This document shows positions 8,011 to 15,835 of a stretch of 43,182 nt of DNA, piece by piece. The translations under genes were made by a program, and so were the position numbers. Source of the stretch: Bdellovibrionales bacterium (GTDB lineage: Bacteria > Bdellovibrionota > Bdellovibrionia > Bdellovibrionales > JAKFYE01). Each line of letters begins with the position of its first letter. The first letter of the stretch is position 1. The notes under the pieces are model-generated. The model was not told the DNA's origin and ran no database searches. It saw nothing but the letters and a program-made list of their open reading frames with translations. The stretch is taken from NCBI GenBank assembly GCA_021731045.1, contig JAKFYE010000022.1:1-43182 (forward strand), given 5' to 3'.

Positions 8011-10428
8011 ATGAGAAAACTCGCAGCACGTGCTCAGCACGCGACTCTAACTCTTATTGCCTTCATGTATGGATCACTTGCATACGCAAGCGAAGCCGAC
8101 TTGAAGATCCCTGATTTGTCGGTCACGTTTCAAGTCGGTGGCGGCACTATTTCAGGAACAGAAATTCTTTATGGCGGTATCGTTGTTGCCGTTTTGGGAT
8201 TGCTGTTTGGACTTTATGAGTACAGCGCCGTTAAGAAATTACCGGTTCATAATTCAATGCTCGAAGTTTCAACTCTTATTTATGAAACATGTAAGACGTA
8301 TCTTTTGCAGCAAGCAAAATTTATTGTGTTCCTCGAAATCTTTATCGGAGCTGCGATTGTGTATTACTTCGCATTTCTTGAGCACATGGAGTTCGGTCGC
8401 GTACTTATGATTTTGGGCTGGTCGGTGCTCGGGATTTTAGGATCGTACTCGGTGGCATGGTTTGGAATTCGTATCAATACGTTCGCGAACAGCCGCACGG
8501 CATTTGCTTCTCTTCGAGGAAAAGCCTTTCCAGTTATGGGCATTCCTCTTCGCACAGGTATGTCAATCGGGGTTGTTCTTATTTGCGTAGAACTTATTTT
8601 GATGATGGTTATCTTACTTTTTGTTCCAGGTGATGCGGCAGGAGCTTGCTTTATCGGCTTTGCGATCGGTGAATCTTTAAGTGCATCTGTGCTTCGCGTG
8701 GCCGGCGGGATTTTTACAAAAATCGCCGACATTGGATCCGATCTTATGAAGATCGTTTACAATATTAAAGAAGACGATGCTCGTAACCCAGGCGTTATTG
8801 CCGATTGTACGGGTGACAACGCAGGTGATTCTGTTGGCCCAACTGCCGATGGATTTGAAACTTACGGTGTGACCGGTGTGGCTCTCATCAGCTTTATCGT
8901 TCTTGCTGTCGGAATGAATTTTGATGCTGCGACTGGTACACTTTCGTTAAAACCAGATGGAACACATCTTCAAGCCCAAATGATCATTTGGATTTTTGCT
9001 ATGCGTATTCTTATGATCATCACGTCGGTTGGTTCGTACTGGATCAACGACATCATATCGAAAGCAAGATTCTTCAATAAAGATCGTTTCAACTTTGAAA
9101 CACCTTTAACAACTCTCGTTTGGTTGACATCTCTACTTTCAATTGCCGTTACGTACGTCGTAAGCTGCATGTTGATTGGAGATTTGGCAGACGGTATGTG
9201 GTGGAAGCTTTCGACAATTATCTCGTGCGGTACAATTGCCGGCGCGGTGATTCCAGAATTCACAAAAGTATTTACATCCTCTCATTCAAAACACGTGGCT
9301 GAAGTCGTGAACTCAGGCCGTGCGGGGGGAGCTTCGCTTGTGATTCTTTCGGGACTTGTTGCAGGTAATTTCTCAGCATTCTGGAAGGGCATTACAATTG
9401 TCGGCTTGATGGGAATCGCGTACTGGACATCTTCACTTGGTCTTGATGCGTTCATGGGATATCCGGCAGTATTTGCATTCGGCCTCGTGGCGTTTGGATT
9501 CTTGGGAATGGGCCCAGTGACAATCGCGGTCGACAGTTACGGTCCGGTAACAGACAACGCGCAATCTGTTTTCGAGTTATCGCAAATCGAAGGTATCAAA
9601 GGGATCAGCCAAGAAATCGAAAAAGATTTCGGCTTCAAACCAAACTTTGAATTGGGTAAACACTTATTAGAAGAAAACGACTCTGCCGGAAACACGTTCA
9701 AAGCCACGGCAAAACCGGTGTTGATCGGAACTGCGGTGATCGGTGCAACGACGATGATTTTCTCGATCATCTTGTTGCTAAAATTGAAGTTAGATCTTCT
9801 TGATGCGCATGTTCTTTTAGGATTGATCACGGGTGGAGCAGTGATTTACTGGTTCTCTGGTGCTTCAATGCAAGCGGTAACCGCAGGTGCTTTCCGCGCG
9901 GTGGAATACATTAAAAAGAACATCAAGCTTGATTCGTCAGAAAAAGCTTCGACGAAGGATTCAAAAGAAGTCGTAAGAATTTGTACTCAGTACGCTCAAG
10001 CGGGAATGCAAAATATTTTCGGCGTGATCTTTTGTTTCACGCTTGCGTTTGCATGCTTTAGCCCAACGTTCTTTGCAAGTTACTTGATTTCGATTGCGGT
10101 CTTTGGACTTTTCCAAGCGATCTTTATGGCGAATGCCGGTGGTGCTTGGGATAACGCTAAAAAATATGTCGAAGTGGATTTGCGCGAAAAAGGCACTGAG
10201 TTACACTCCGCGATGGTTGTTGGCGATACAGTGGGCGACCCGTTCAAAGATACGTCGTCTGTGGCACTTAACCCCATCATTAAGTTTACAACGCTCTTTG
10301 GTCTTTTAGCGGTTGAAATTTCGTATGTAAGTGAACGTACGACGGCACTGACAATTGGGTCTGTGCTCTTTATCGTAGGTCTTTACTTTGTGTGGAGATC
10401 CTTCTATCGCATGCGTGTAATGAACTAA
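8011..10428 (+). CDS. hppA: Membrane-bound ion-translocating pyrophosphatase, K+-independent type
   Basis: 805 residues, many membrane helices. It hydrolyses pyrophosphate and pumps H+ (possibly Na+-modulated) across the membrane. Catalytic motifs: EDDARNPGVIAD then GDNAGDSVG (268-276), DSYGPVTDNAQ near 508-518, and GDTVGDPFKDTS near the C-terminus. At the K+-specificity site the sequence is GNTFKATAK, with Lys564 where K+-dependent enzymes have Ala, so K+-independent activity is expected from family knowledge. CTGDNAGDSVGPTADGFE differs from the common NVGDNVGDCAGMAADLFE, pointing to the divergent subfamily. An N-terminal signal-like segment (residues about 10-26, ending AYAS) precedes the first core helix. 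AGGAG lies 6 bases before the ATG. Confidence 0.95.
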   Translation: MRKLAARAQHATLTLIAFMYGSLAYASEADLKIPDLSVTFQVGGGTISGTEILYGGIVVAVLGLLFGLYEYSAVKKLPVHNSMLEVSTLIYETCKTYLLQQAKFIVFLEIFIGAAIVYYFAFLEHMEFGRVLMILGWSVLGILGSYSVAWFGIRINTFANSRTAFASLRGKAFPVMGIPLRTGMSIGVVLICVELILMMVILLFVPGDAAGACFIGFAIGESLSASVLRVAGGIFTKIADIGSDLMKIVYNIKEDDARNPGVIADCTGDNAGDSVGPTADGFETYGVTGVALISFIVLAVGMNFDAATGTLSLKPDGTHLQAQMIIWIFAMRILMIITSVGSYWINDIISKARFFNKDRFNFETPLTTLVWLTSLLSIAVTYVVSCMLIGDLADGMWWKLSTIISCGTIAGAVIPEFTKVFTSSHSKHVAEVVNSGRAGGASLVILSGLVAGNFSAFWKGITIVGLMGIAYWTSSLGLDAFMGYPAVFAFGLVAFGFLGMGPVTIAVDSYGPVTDNAQSVFELSQIEGIKGISQEIEKDFGFKPNFELGKHLLEENDSAGNTFKATAKPVLIGTAVIGATTMIFSIILLLKLKLDLLDAHVLLGLITGGAVIYWFSGASMQAVTAGAFRAVEYIKKNIKLDSSEKASTKDSKEVVRICTQYAQAGMQNIFGVIFCFTLAFACFSPTFFASYLISIAVFGLFQAIFMANAGGAWDNAKKYVEVDLREKGTELHSAMVVGDTVGDPFKDTSSVALNPIIKFTTLFGLLAVEISYVSERTTALTIGSVLFIVGLYFVWRSFYRMRVMN

Positions 10429-10453
10429 ACGCTTGCGTTTTATTTTGAGTTTT

Positions 10454-10484
10454 AAAAAGCCTGGGTGATACCCGGGCTTTTTTG
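10454..10484 (+). terminator. Rho-independent terminator of hppA
   Basis: AAAGCCTGGGT / ACCCGGGCTTT form an 11-pair stem with a 3-base loop (GAT), one T-G wobble, followed by TTTTTT. It lies 26 bases after the hppA stop and before the pirin gene. Confidence 0.9.
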
Positions 10485-10558
10485 TTAAAAAACAAACAGA
10501 TTTGATTTTGAAATTTTCGTGCCTGTTTATTTTTTATAAGATAATGATGAGGTGTTTT

Positions 10559-11257
10559 ATGATGAAACTAAGAAAAGCGGGTGAGCGTGGTCACGCTGAT
10601 CATGGTTGGTTAAACGCGTACCATACATTTTCTTTTGCCGATTATTACGACGAAGCCAATATGGGCTTTCGCGATTTAAGAGTGATTAACGAAGATCGCA
10701 TTCAAGGCGGAGCGGGCTTTCCGACGCACGGTCATCGCGACATGGAAATTATCACGTACATTATTGAAGGTGCGCTAGCGCATAAAGATTCTATGGGCAA
10801 CATCGCCTCGATCACTCCGGGCGAAGTGCAAAGAATGAGCGCCGGTACAGGCGTGCGCCACTCGGAATTTAATCACATGCCGAATCAGCAAACGCATCTC
10901 ATGCAAATTTGGATTTTACCTGAAAAGGAAGGCATCACGCCTTCGTACGGACAAAAATCTTTTACCGAAAGTTTTAAAAATAAAAATTTTGTTTTAGTCG
11001 TTTCAAAAGACGGCCGTGAAGGTTCCATTACGATGAATCAAAATGCGAGTATGTACGTTGGCAAATTCGCAGCGAGTGAAACGATGGAATATAAGATTGA
11101 GCCGGGTCGGCACGTATGGCTTCAAATGGTTAAAGGTTCCTTAACTGTTAACGATCAGACACTCGAAACGAGTGACGGTCTTGCAGTTTCGAATGAGCCA
11201 AATCTTAACCTGAACGCAAAAGCGACAACCGAATTTATTTTATTTGATCTCCCATGA
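10559..11257 (+). CDS. Pirin family protein (YhhW-like, putative quercetin dioxygenase)
   Basis: 232 residues forming a bicupin fold. The N-terminal cupin carries the metal ligands expected of pirins: THGHRDMEIITY (two His) and GVRHSEFNH (His and Glu). Pirins bind Fe or another metal; YhhW-type members oxidise quercetin in vitro, but the cellular substrate is generally unknown. The ATG at 10559 is chosen because GAGGTG lies 5 bases upstream; an in-frame start 19 codons earlier would add a hydrophobic stretch absent from the family. The family length (about 230) agrees. It stands between two terminators with the small secreted protein at 11314, so the two may be co-transcribed. Confidence 0.93.
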   Translation: MMKLRKAGERGHADHGWLNAYHTFSFADYYDEANMGFRDLRVINEDRIQGGAGFPTHGHRDMEIITYIIEGALAHKDSMGNIASITPGEVQRMSAGTGVRHSEFNHMPNQQTHLMQIWILPEKEGITPSYGQKSFTESFKNKNFVLVVSKDGREGSITMNQNASMYVGKFAASETMEYKIEPGRHVWLQMVKGSLTVNDQTLETSDGLAVSNEPNLNLNAKATTEFILFDLP

Positions 11258-11313
11258 TCCGATTGACTCTCGCTAAAAGGATAACTATAATTTACGACCA
11301 CATGAGGTGAGTT

Positions 11314-11745
11314 ATGAAAATAAAAGCAATAATAATTATGATCGCGTTGTTTGCTCAAACAACTTTCGCATATGAAACTGTAAAATTCAAAATGGAAGTT
11401 TTGGCCGAGGGATTAGCTCAGGACTGCACGATCGGTATTCCTGAATCCAATGAAGAGTCGATTGAAGTCGAATTAAATCAAATGAGTGTTCAAGGCACCT
11501 TTGGTGTATGGAATGGCGATTCAATGTCGCCGATTTATTTGTCTAAATCACTCGTAATTCAAAAAAACAGCGTGAACCAGTGGTACACGATTGAGCTCAA
11601 TTTGTGGCAAGGTCCAAATGCAAGTGTGGTCAATACATCTCGTGTGACTACGCGCTTGGACTCGTCAATGGTGATTGAAGTTTTAGGTCCTAGTCAGGGT
11701 GGCTGCATGGGGCGCCCAGTGCTTAAAGCGACTTTCGTAAAGTAA
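11314..11745 (+). CDS. Hypothetical secreted protein
   Basis: 143 residues with a clear signal peptide (MKIKAIIIMIALFAQTTFA, cleavage after Ala19). The mature part of about 124 residues is mostly beta-type in composition and has two cysteines (in QDCTIG and GGCMGR) that could form one disulfide. GAGGTGAG lies 6 bases before the ATG. A strong terminator follows. No family is recognised. Confidence 0.75.
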   Translation: MKIKAIIIMIALFAQTTFAYETVKFKMEVLAEGLAQDCTIGIPESNEESIEVELNQMSVQGTFGVWNGDSMSPIYLSKSLVIQKNSVNQWYTIELNLWQGPNASVVNTSRVTTRLDSSMVIEVLGPSQGGCMGRPVLKATFVK

Positions 11746-11776
11746 AAAATAAAACATATAATTAACATGCCGATTT

Positions 11777-11814
11777 AAAGAGCCGTTAGAAAAACTAACG
11801 GCTCTTTTTTTTAA
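11777..11814 (+). terminator. Rho-independent terminator
   Basis: AAAGAGCCGTTAG (11777-11789) pairs perfectly with CTAACGGCTCTTT, loop AAAAA, followed by an uninterrupted T-run. It ends the transcript of the secreted protein at 11314. Confidence 0.95.
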
Positions 11815-12007
11815 TATTTTCTGTGCGTGTGCGGCACTAGGATTGCAATTTATATCATAAGTTGAAGGAGGAGGGCTTATGGAGTTATTCTCGCTAACCG
11901 CCAGAACATCACGTCTAAATTTGCCACAAGTCTATTCTTCGGCTGACCACTATTGCCCCGTTTTTAAGAATTATTTTTATTCGGAACGGCTACTCAAGGA
12001 GACATTT

Positions 12008-12451
12008 ATGAAAAATAAAATAAAAGAAGTTATGACGACCGACGTTCATACAATTTCACCCGAGTGCAATATTTGTGAGGCGGCTCGGCAGATGAAAACA
12101 CTTAACGTAGGAACCTTACCTATTTGCGATGGTGACGCCCTTTTAGGCATGATCACGGATCGCGACATTGCTTTAAGAGTTGTGGCCTCTTCTTACGATC
12201 CGAGCACGACAACTGTAAAAGAGGTGATGTCGTCACCTTTAGTCTTTTGTTTTGAAGATGATGACATCGACGATGTGGCGCGCATTATGGAAACACGAAA
12301 AGTGCGAAGGCTTGCGGTTTTAAATCACGATCGTTTGCTTGTCGGAATTATTTCATTAAGCGACGTCGCGATGAAGTCAGGACACGACTATTTAGCCGGA
12401 GAAATTTTAGAAAAATTCCGAGAGCCTGAAACTCGCCATAACATGACCTAA
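12008..12451 (+). CDS. Two-CBS-domain protein
   Basis: 147 residues made of two CBS motifs (about 7-60 and 70-128), with the usual signatures VMTTDVHTISPECNI, GMITDRDIALRV and VGIISLSDVA. Paired CBS domains bind adenine nucleotides (AMP, ATP, SAM) and control other proteins; stand-alone versions are presumed energy sensors. I start at ATG 12008, where the CBS fold begins and AAGGAGAC lies 6 bases upstream. The same frame is open from ATG 11879, which has an even stronger site (GAAGGAGGAGG) and would add 43 residues unlike CBS proteins. The gene is followed 16 bases later by the superoxide dismutase, so an operon is likely. Confidence 0.88.
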   Translation: MKNKIKEVMTTDVHTISPECNICEAARQMKTLNVGTLPICDGDALLGMITDRDIALRVVASSYDPSTTTVKEVMSSPLVFCFEDDDIDDVARIMETRKVRRLAVLNHDRLLVGIISLSDVAMKSGHDYLAGEILEKFREPETRHNMT

Positions 12452-12467
12452 TTGAAAAGGAGTTTAC

Positions 12468-13127
12468 ATGGCCATCAAATTGCCGCCACTACCATTTGAT
12501 AAAAAGAGTTTAGAGCCCCATATGTCCAAAGAGACATTAGAGTTTCACTACGGAAAACATCACAAAACATATGTAGAAAAAACCAACGAACTTATCAAAG
12601 GCACACCGTACGATAAAATAAAGTTACAAGATATCGTGCAGAAGTCTTACGAAAAAGATAAGAAAATATTTAACAACGCCGCCCAAGCCTGGAATCACGA
12701 ATTTTTTTGGAACTGCTTAACCTCAGCTCAAGACGAGGGTCCCTCTGTCGATTTGCAATCAAGTTTTGAAGAAAGCTTTGGCTCGGTGGAAGACTTTCAA
12801 GAACAGTTTACTAAAAAAGCCACCGAACACTTTGGTTCAGGTTGGTCGTGGTTAGTAAAAAATAGCGACGACACGCTGGCCATCATCACGTTGAGCAATG
12901 CCGGTACGCCACTCGTAAAAGGTCTGACGCCGCTCTTAACCTGCGACGTCTGGGAGCACGCCTACTACATTGATTATCGCAACGAGCGCCCCAAATTTCT
13001 AGAAAACTATTGGAAACTCGTAAACTGGAATTTCGTAGAACAAAACCACAAAGCCGCCACAAGCACCAAACGAAGATCGACAACATCGAACCCAAAAGGT
13101 ACGGACATCCTTTTTGCGACCGACTGA
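12468..13127 (+). CDS. sodB: Iron superoxide dismutase with C-terminal tail
   Basis: 219 residues. It converts superoxide to oxygen and hydrogen peroxide. Metal ligands are His27 (HHKTY region preceded by EFHYGKHH), His77 in AAQAWNHEFFW, Asp160 and His164 in DVWEHAYYIDY. Gln73 in NNAAQAWNH is the position that supplies the active-site Gln in Fe-type enzymes, so Fe is favoured over Mn. Usual length is about 193; the last 16 or more residues (after FVEQNHK) are a basic, Ser/Thr-rich extension, and its final codons are the 5' arm of the terminator hairpin. No signal peptide, so cytoplasmic. AAGGAG precedes the ATG. Co-transcribed with the CBS gene. Confidence 0.95.
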   Translation: MAIKLPPLPFDKKSLEPHMSKETLEFHYGKHHKTYVEKTNELIKGTPYDKIKLQDIVQKSYEKDKKIFNNAAQAWNHEFFWNCLTSAQDEGPSVDLQSSFEESFGSVEDFQEQFTKKATEHFGSGWSWLVKNSDDTLAIITLSNAGTPLVKGLTPLLTCDVWEHAYYIDYRNERPKFLENYWKLVNWNFVEQNHKAATSTKRRSTTSNPKGTDILFATD

Positions 13128-13156
13128 GTCGCAAAAAGGATGTCCGTGCCTTTTTT
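13094..13156 (+). terminator. Long bidirectional terminator overlapping the sodB stop
   Basis: AAAAGGTACGGACATCC... (13094-13120) pairs with GTCGCAAAAAGGATGTCC... (13128-13156): about 26 pairs with one wobble, a loop of about 7 bases holding the TGA stop of sodB, and T-runs on both sides. It can end sodB on the plus strand and the lipoprotein gene at 13174 on the minus strand. Confidence 0.92.
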
Positions 13157-13173
13157 CACTGAATTTTACCCGC

Positions 13174-13950
13174 TTAAGGAACGTCAAATCCAATAGATTC
13201 TGGAGAAGTTCCCCTTCGTACTCCGCTAATGTAAGAGATGTAAGTTTTTGGAGAGTCATCTCGGTAGAGGCCAAACTTAAATGTAGGGCCAACTTCATCT
13301 TGATTTTGAGTGATGCCTTTAAAATTTATGATTTTATGGTTATTCCACCAAGCTTCAATGTATCCATTGTTTTCGGGAGACCACTTTATATGAAAGACAA
13401 AATCGTGCCATTGGCCGAGCGCAAAAATGTTGGTGTCGAATAGGCGGGTCTGAATATAACTCTCGTCATCTGTCGTAACTTTCGTGGGATACCGGCGAAG
13501 TAAAATTGCGAGAGCTCCATTCGCATATCGAAGTTGTAAAATTGGACTTCGATGTACTTCACCAAGATGAGTTTTTGTTTTTGCCCACCATTGAGCGAGA
13601 CACAATCGATTGTCTTCAATCAGAAAGTCAGATGGAAGGTAAATGGAGACGCGATACCAGTTTTCAGAATACATCGGAACGAACTCGTTAGTATTGATTT
13701 CTGAGCGAAAGGTTTGACTACCGCTAGGCCCAATCCAAACTTCGCCCTGTCGAATTTCAAATCTGAGTGATTCTCGGCCCTCCATTTGAACACGATTCAT
13801 TGAGTAGGATTTGCCAGGGTTTTGCGGTGTCCATTTGGATCCAACTAAATCTAACCATTCCGCCTCAACTGATGGATGAGTCACTACGTGTGTACATGCT
13901 GTTAAAATTATGCCCAAAAAACATATTTTAATCTTCGATATGCAGTTCAT
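13174..13950 (-). CDS. Heparin-lyase-like polysaccharide lyase lipoprotein
   Basis: 258 residues. The signal peptide ends in a lipobox (ILTAC, Cys19), so an envelope lipoprotein. The mature part resembles the jelly-roll polysaccharide lyase family represented by heparin lyase I (Pfam Polysacc_lyase): SQTFRSEINT, ENWYRVSIYLP, LAQWWAK, LGQWHDFVFHIKWSPENNG, YIEAWWNNHKI and KFGLYRDDS occur in the expected order. Such enzymes cleave uronic-acid polysaccharides by beta-elimination; the substrate cannot be told. Assignment rests on motif order and not on a catalytic residue I can name, so another concanavalin-like glycanase is possible. It is transcribed towards sodB with a shared terminator. Confidence 0.7.
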   Translation of the reverse strand: MNCISKIKICFLGIILTACTHVVTHPSVEAEWLDLVGSKWTPQNPGKSYSMNRVQMEGRESLRFEIRQGEVWIGPSGSQTFRSEINTNEFVPMYSENWYRVSIYLPSDFLIEDNRLCLAQWWAKTKTHLGEVHRSPILQLRYANGALAILLRRYPTKVTTDDESYIQTRLFDTNIFALGQWHDFVFHIKWSPENNGYIEAWWNNHKIINFKGITQNQDEVGPTFKFGLYRDDSPKTYISYISGVRRGTSPESIGFDVP

Positions 13951-14006
13951 TATTAATCTGGGGCTAACATATTTGAAGAAATTTGACTACTAAACCGAAT
14001 TGTTTA

Positions 14007-14339
14007 TCATTCGAGGTTTTCGATCGGAATCCAACCTTCTGTTGTATCGATTTTTTGTATCCAGGCCCATCCATTTTCTTCCTTGAGGACATGAACAGTC
14101 TCAGAGGCTGTAACATCGACTTCTTTTGCATCGTAGTCGTGTTTCAAGATTGCAGTATTGCCTTGGATCTCTAAGTAGTCTTTCGAAATCCAACCAGTTT
14201 GGCCGTCGTTGGATTGACACCAAACCCAGCCTTGCCATTCTGGTTTGGTCTCTTCTTTAAGGATCAATACAGATGTTCCTTTTTGAACACGAATGGCATT
14301 GGGATACTTCACCGAATACGGCTTTACTATTTTTCTCAT
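14007..14339 (-). CDS. Small protein with two bacterial SH3-like domains
   Basis: 110 residues from ATG 14339 (a GTG two codons upstream is possible; neither has a strong ribosome binding site). Two SH3-type repeats of about 50 residues are visible: KYPNAIRVQKGTSVLIL...WVWCQSNDGQTGWISKDYL and ILKHDYDAKEVDV...WAWIQKIDTTEGWIPIENL. Each has the ALYDY-like start and the GW-[IV]-P/S end. No signal peptide, so probably cytoplasmic, unlike most cell-wall SH3b proteins. Tandem SH3 proteins of this size are unusual stand-alone genes; likely role is protein binding. Next gene on the same strand is 57 bases downstream. Confidence 0.75.
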   Translation of the reverse strand: MRKIVKPYSVKYPNAIRVQKGTSVLILKEETKPEWQGWVWCQSNDGQTGWISKDYLEIQGNTAILKHDYDAKEVDVTASETVHVLKEENGWAWIQKIDTTEGWIPIENLE

Positions 14340-14718
14340 GGTCACTACATAGTGGATCGACCGACGCCAATCAACGTGAGATTAAGCATCAAGAGTCAGC
14401 GGTACAGACACACTTTTGGGACTCGTTGCGTTCCATGCCATCAAGAGCATGCTCTTACGCGTCGAATTATAGCGTATGAGAAGCGAGTAGCTTGAATTAG
14501 GTGTTTTTTAAGGAAAAATGAGAAAAAACAGATGAAAAGTTTCGTGTGGGTAGGGGGGGGAGCCGTGGAGTTTTGCCATTAGATCCATTTTCCAATTGTA
14601 TGGTAAACATAAATTGATTAGTTTTATATCTTAACAGATAGTATGCGTGATATCGCAAGTAGGGGTGTGTTCTAACAGCACCTATTCATAAGTTAATGAC
14701 TTAAGGAGAATATAAGAA
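14340..14718. other. Promoter region between divergent genes; G8 tract
   Basis: No gene is supported. On the minus strand a TATAAT-like box (complement of 14466-14471) could serve the SH3 gene. GAGCATGCTC at 14444-14453 is a 10-base palindrome. A run of eight G at 14553-14560 is the longest homopolymer G in the window and lies about 160 bases before the XRE regulator; it sits in a 16-codon open frame from 14532 with no ribosome binding site. TAAGT/ACTTA around 14688-14702 is a short inverted repeat ending next to the regulator's AAGGAG. Confidence 0.4.
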
Positions 14719-15060
14719 ATGAAAGGACGATTAAAACGTGACCTTCAAAATGATAAGGCTCTGAGAACCCTCTTCCAAAAAAATCTGGGCGATTTCTTAA
14801 GGCAGAAACGTTTGGAAGCAGGCATGAAACAGATCACCATTGCAAAAGTCGTGGGTTTTAAAAATGCACAATTCATTTCAAATATAGAACGTGGCGCTTG
14901 TTCCACGCCTTGGTATGTGCTTAAGATTATGATCGAGCAGTACAATCTAGACAAAATGGAGTTTCTTACTTACTTCCATCAGCTTCAGATGAATTACTGT
15001 AAATTATTTTTGTTTGATGACATTAAATCAAAAAAAATAATGAGTGGACGAAGGAAGTAA
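14719..15060 (+). CDS. XRE-family DNA-binding regulator
   Basis: 113 residues. A helix-turn-helix of the Cro/C1 type covers about 25-80: FLRQKRLEAGMKQITIAKVV followed by the recognition helix region FKNAQFISNIERG. The remaining C-terminal 30 residues are basic and short, with no ligand domain, so an input may come from the PAS-like protein encoded 5 bases downstream. TTAAGGAGAAT lies 10 bases before the ATG. The gene pair converges on the desaturase-acyltransferase-oxidase operon, making it a candidate regulator of that operon, by position only. Confidence 0.88.
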   Translation: MKGRLKRDLQNDKALRTLFQKNLGDFLRQKRLEAGMKQITIAKVVGFKNAQFISNIERGACSTPWYVLKIMIEQYNLDKMEFLTYFHQLQMNYCKLFLFDDIKSKKIMSGRRK

Positions 15061-15065
15061 AGGGA

Positions 15066-15824
15066 ATGCAAGGTGCCGGCGCAAACTTAAAACAGCAATT
15101 TGATGGAAATTCCTCGAGCCGTTTTATTGAACTTGCATACGAACTCGTAGCTCTTGCCGAAAAAGCAGGGTGCTCGATAGTGCCTTTTTACCAAAGTCAT
15201 ATTCCATACTTTAACTCTCAAACCGACGAAAAGAAGAGATCTATACTAGAGGCGCCTCAGGTCTTTATCGATATTTGCCATTTGACTCTAACAAATGGCA
15301 AAAAGCTTGATGATACAAAAGCGTTAACTTGGTATGGTCTCAAACATTTAAATCTAAGATTTACGTCTGATCTGCTCGAAAGAATTTCAGATGGGGATAT
15401 TCTCGAAGTTTATACAAACGACAATATTCAAATTTTTAGAAATTTTAAGTTTTTTGAGTTAACGAGTTACAGTATCGAAGACATTTTTTGCAGACCATGG
15501 ACCGATTTGTTCATTCGACATGATATTGATAAAGCAGCAAAGACACTAGAGGTGATGAAAAAAATGTCTACCAGAGAAATTGTGAATACAATCTCTCTCG
15601 AATTTATAGGCGCACACAAAATCGAAGAAGCACTTTCGCCATTTAGATATCAGTACGACTACACAATTAAATACTTATCTCCTGTGTACGACAAAGAGCG
15701 CCACCCCGTGGGCTATGTAATGATTGAGTCCGCTACAATTTTAAATCCTATTAAGTCGCATATTGAACAAGAGCTTTTGCTAAAGAACTTTCAATATGCG
15801 AACTCTCAACCACGCGAGCTTTAA
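15066..15824 (+). CDS. PAS-like sensory protein, partner of the XRE regulator
   Basis: 252 residues, 5 bases after the regulator stop, with AAGGAAG before the ATG, so co-translated. Residues 1-about 100 are helical without a recognised family. Residues about 105-235 look like a PAS fold: DGDILEVYTNDNIQIFRNF, FFELTSYSIEDIF, WTDLFIRHDIDKA and the closing strands YDYTIKYLSPVYDKERHPVG YVMIES. No kinase, HTH or output domain is present. It probably senses a small molecule and acts through the adjacent regulator; both ideas are inference. The stop is 11 bases from the convergent stop of the oxidase gene at 15836. Confidence 0.6.
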   Translation: MQGAGANLKQQFDGNSSSRFIELAYELVALAEKAGCSIVPFYQSHIPYFNSQTDEKKRSILEAPQVFIDICHLTLTNGKKLDDTKALTWYGLKHLNLRFTSDLLERISDGDILEVYTNDNIQIFRNFKFFELTSYSIEDIFCRPWTDLFIRHDIDKAAKTLEVMKKMSTREIVNTISLEFIGAHKIEEALSPFRYQYDYTIKYLSPVYDKERHPVGYVMIESATILNPIKSHIEQELLLKNFQYANSQPREL

Positions 15825-15835
15825 ATAGTTTTAGA

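Noticed and set aside
13114..13443. Plus-strand frame inside the polysaccharide-lyase-like gene
   Set aside because: It is antisense to a gene with signal peptide and family motifs and has no start signal of its own.
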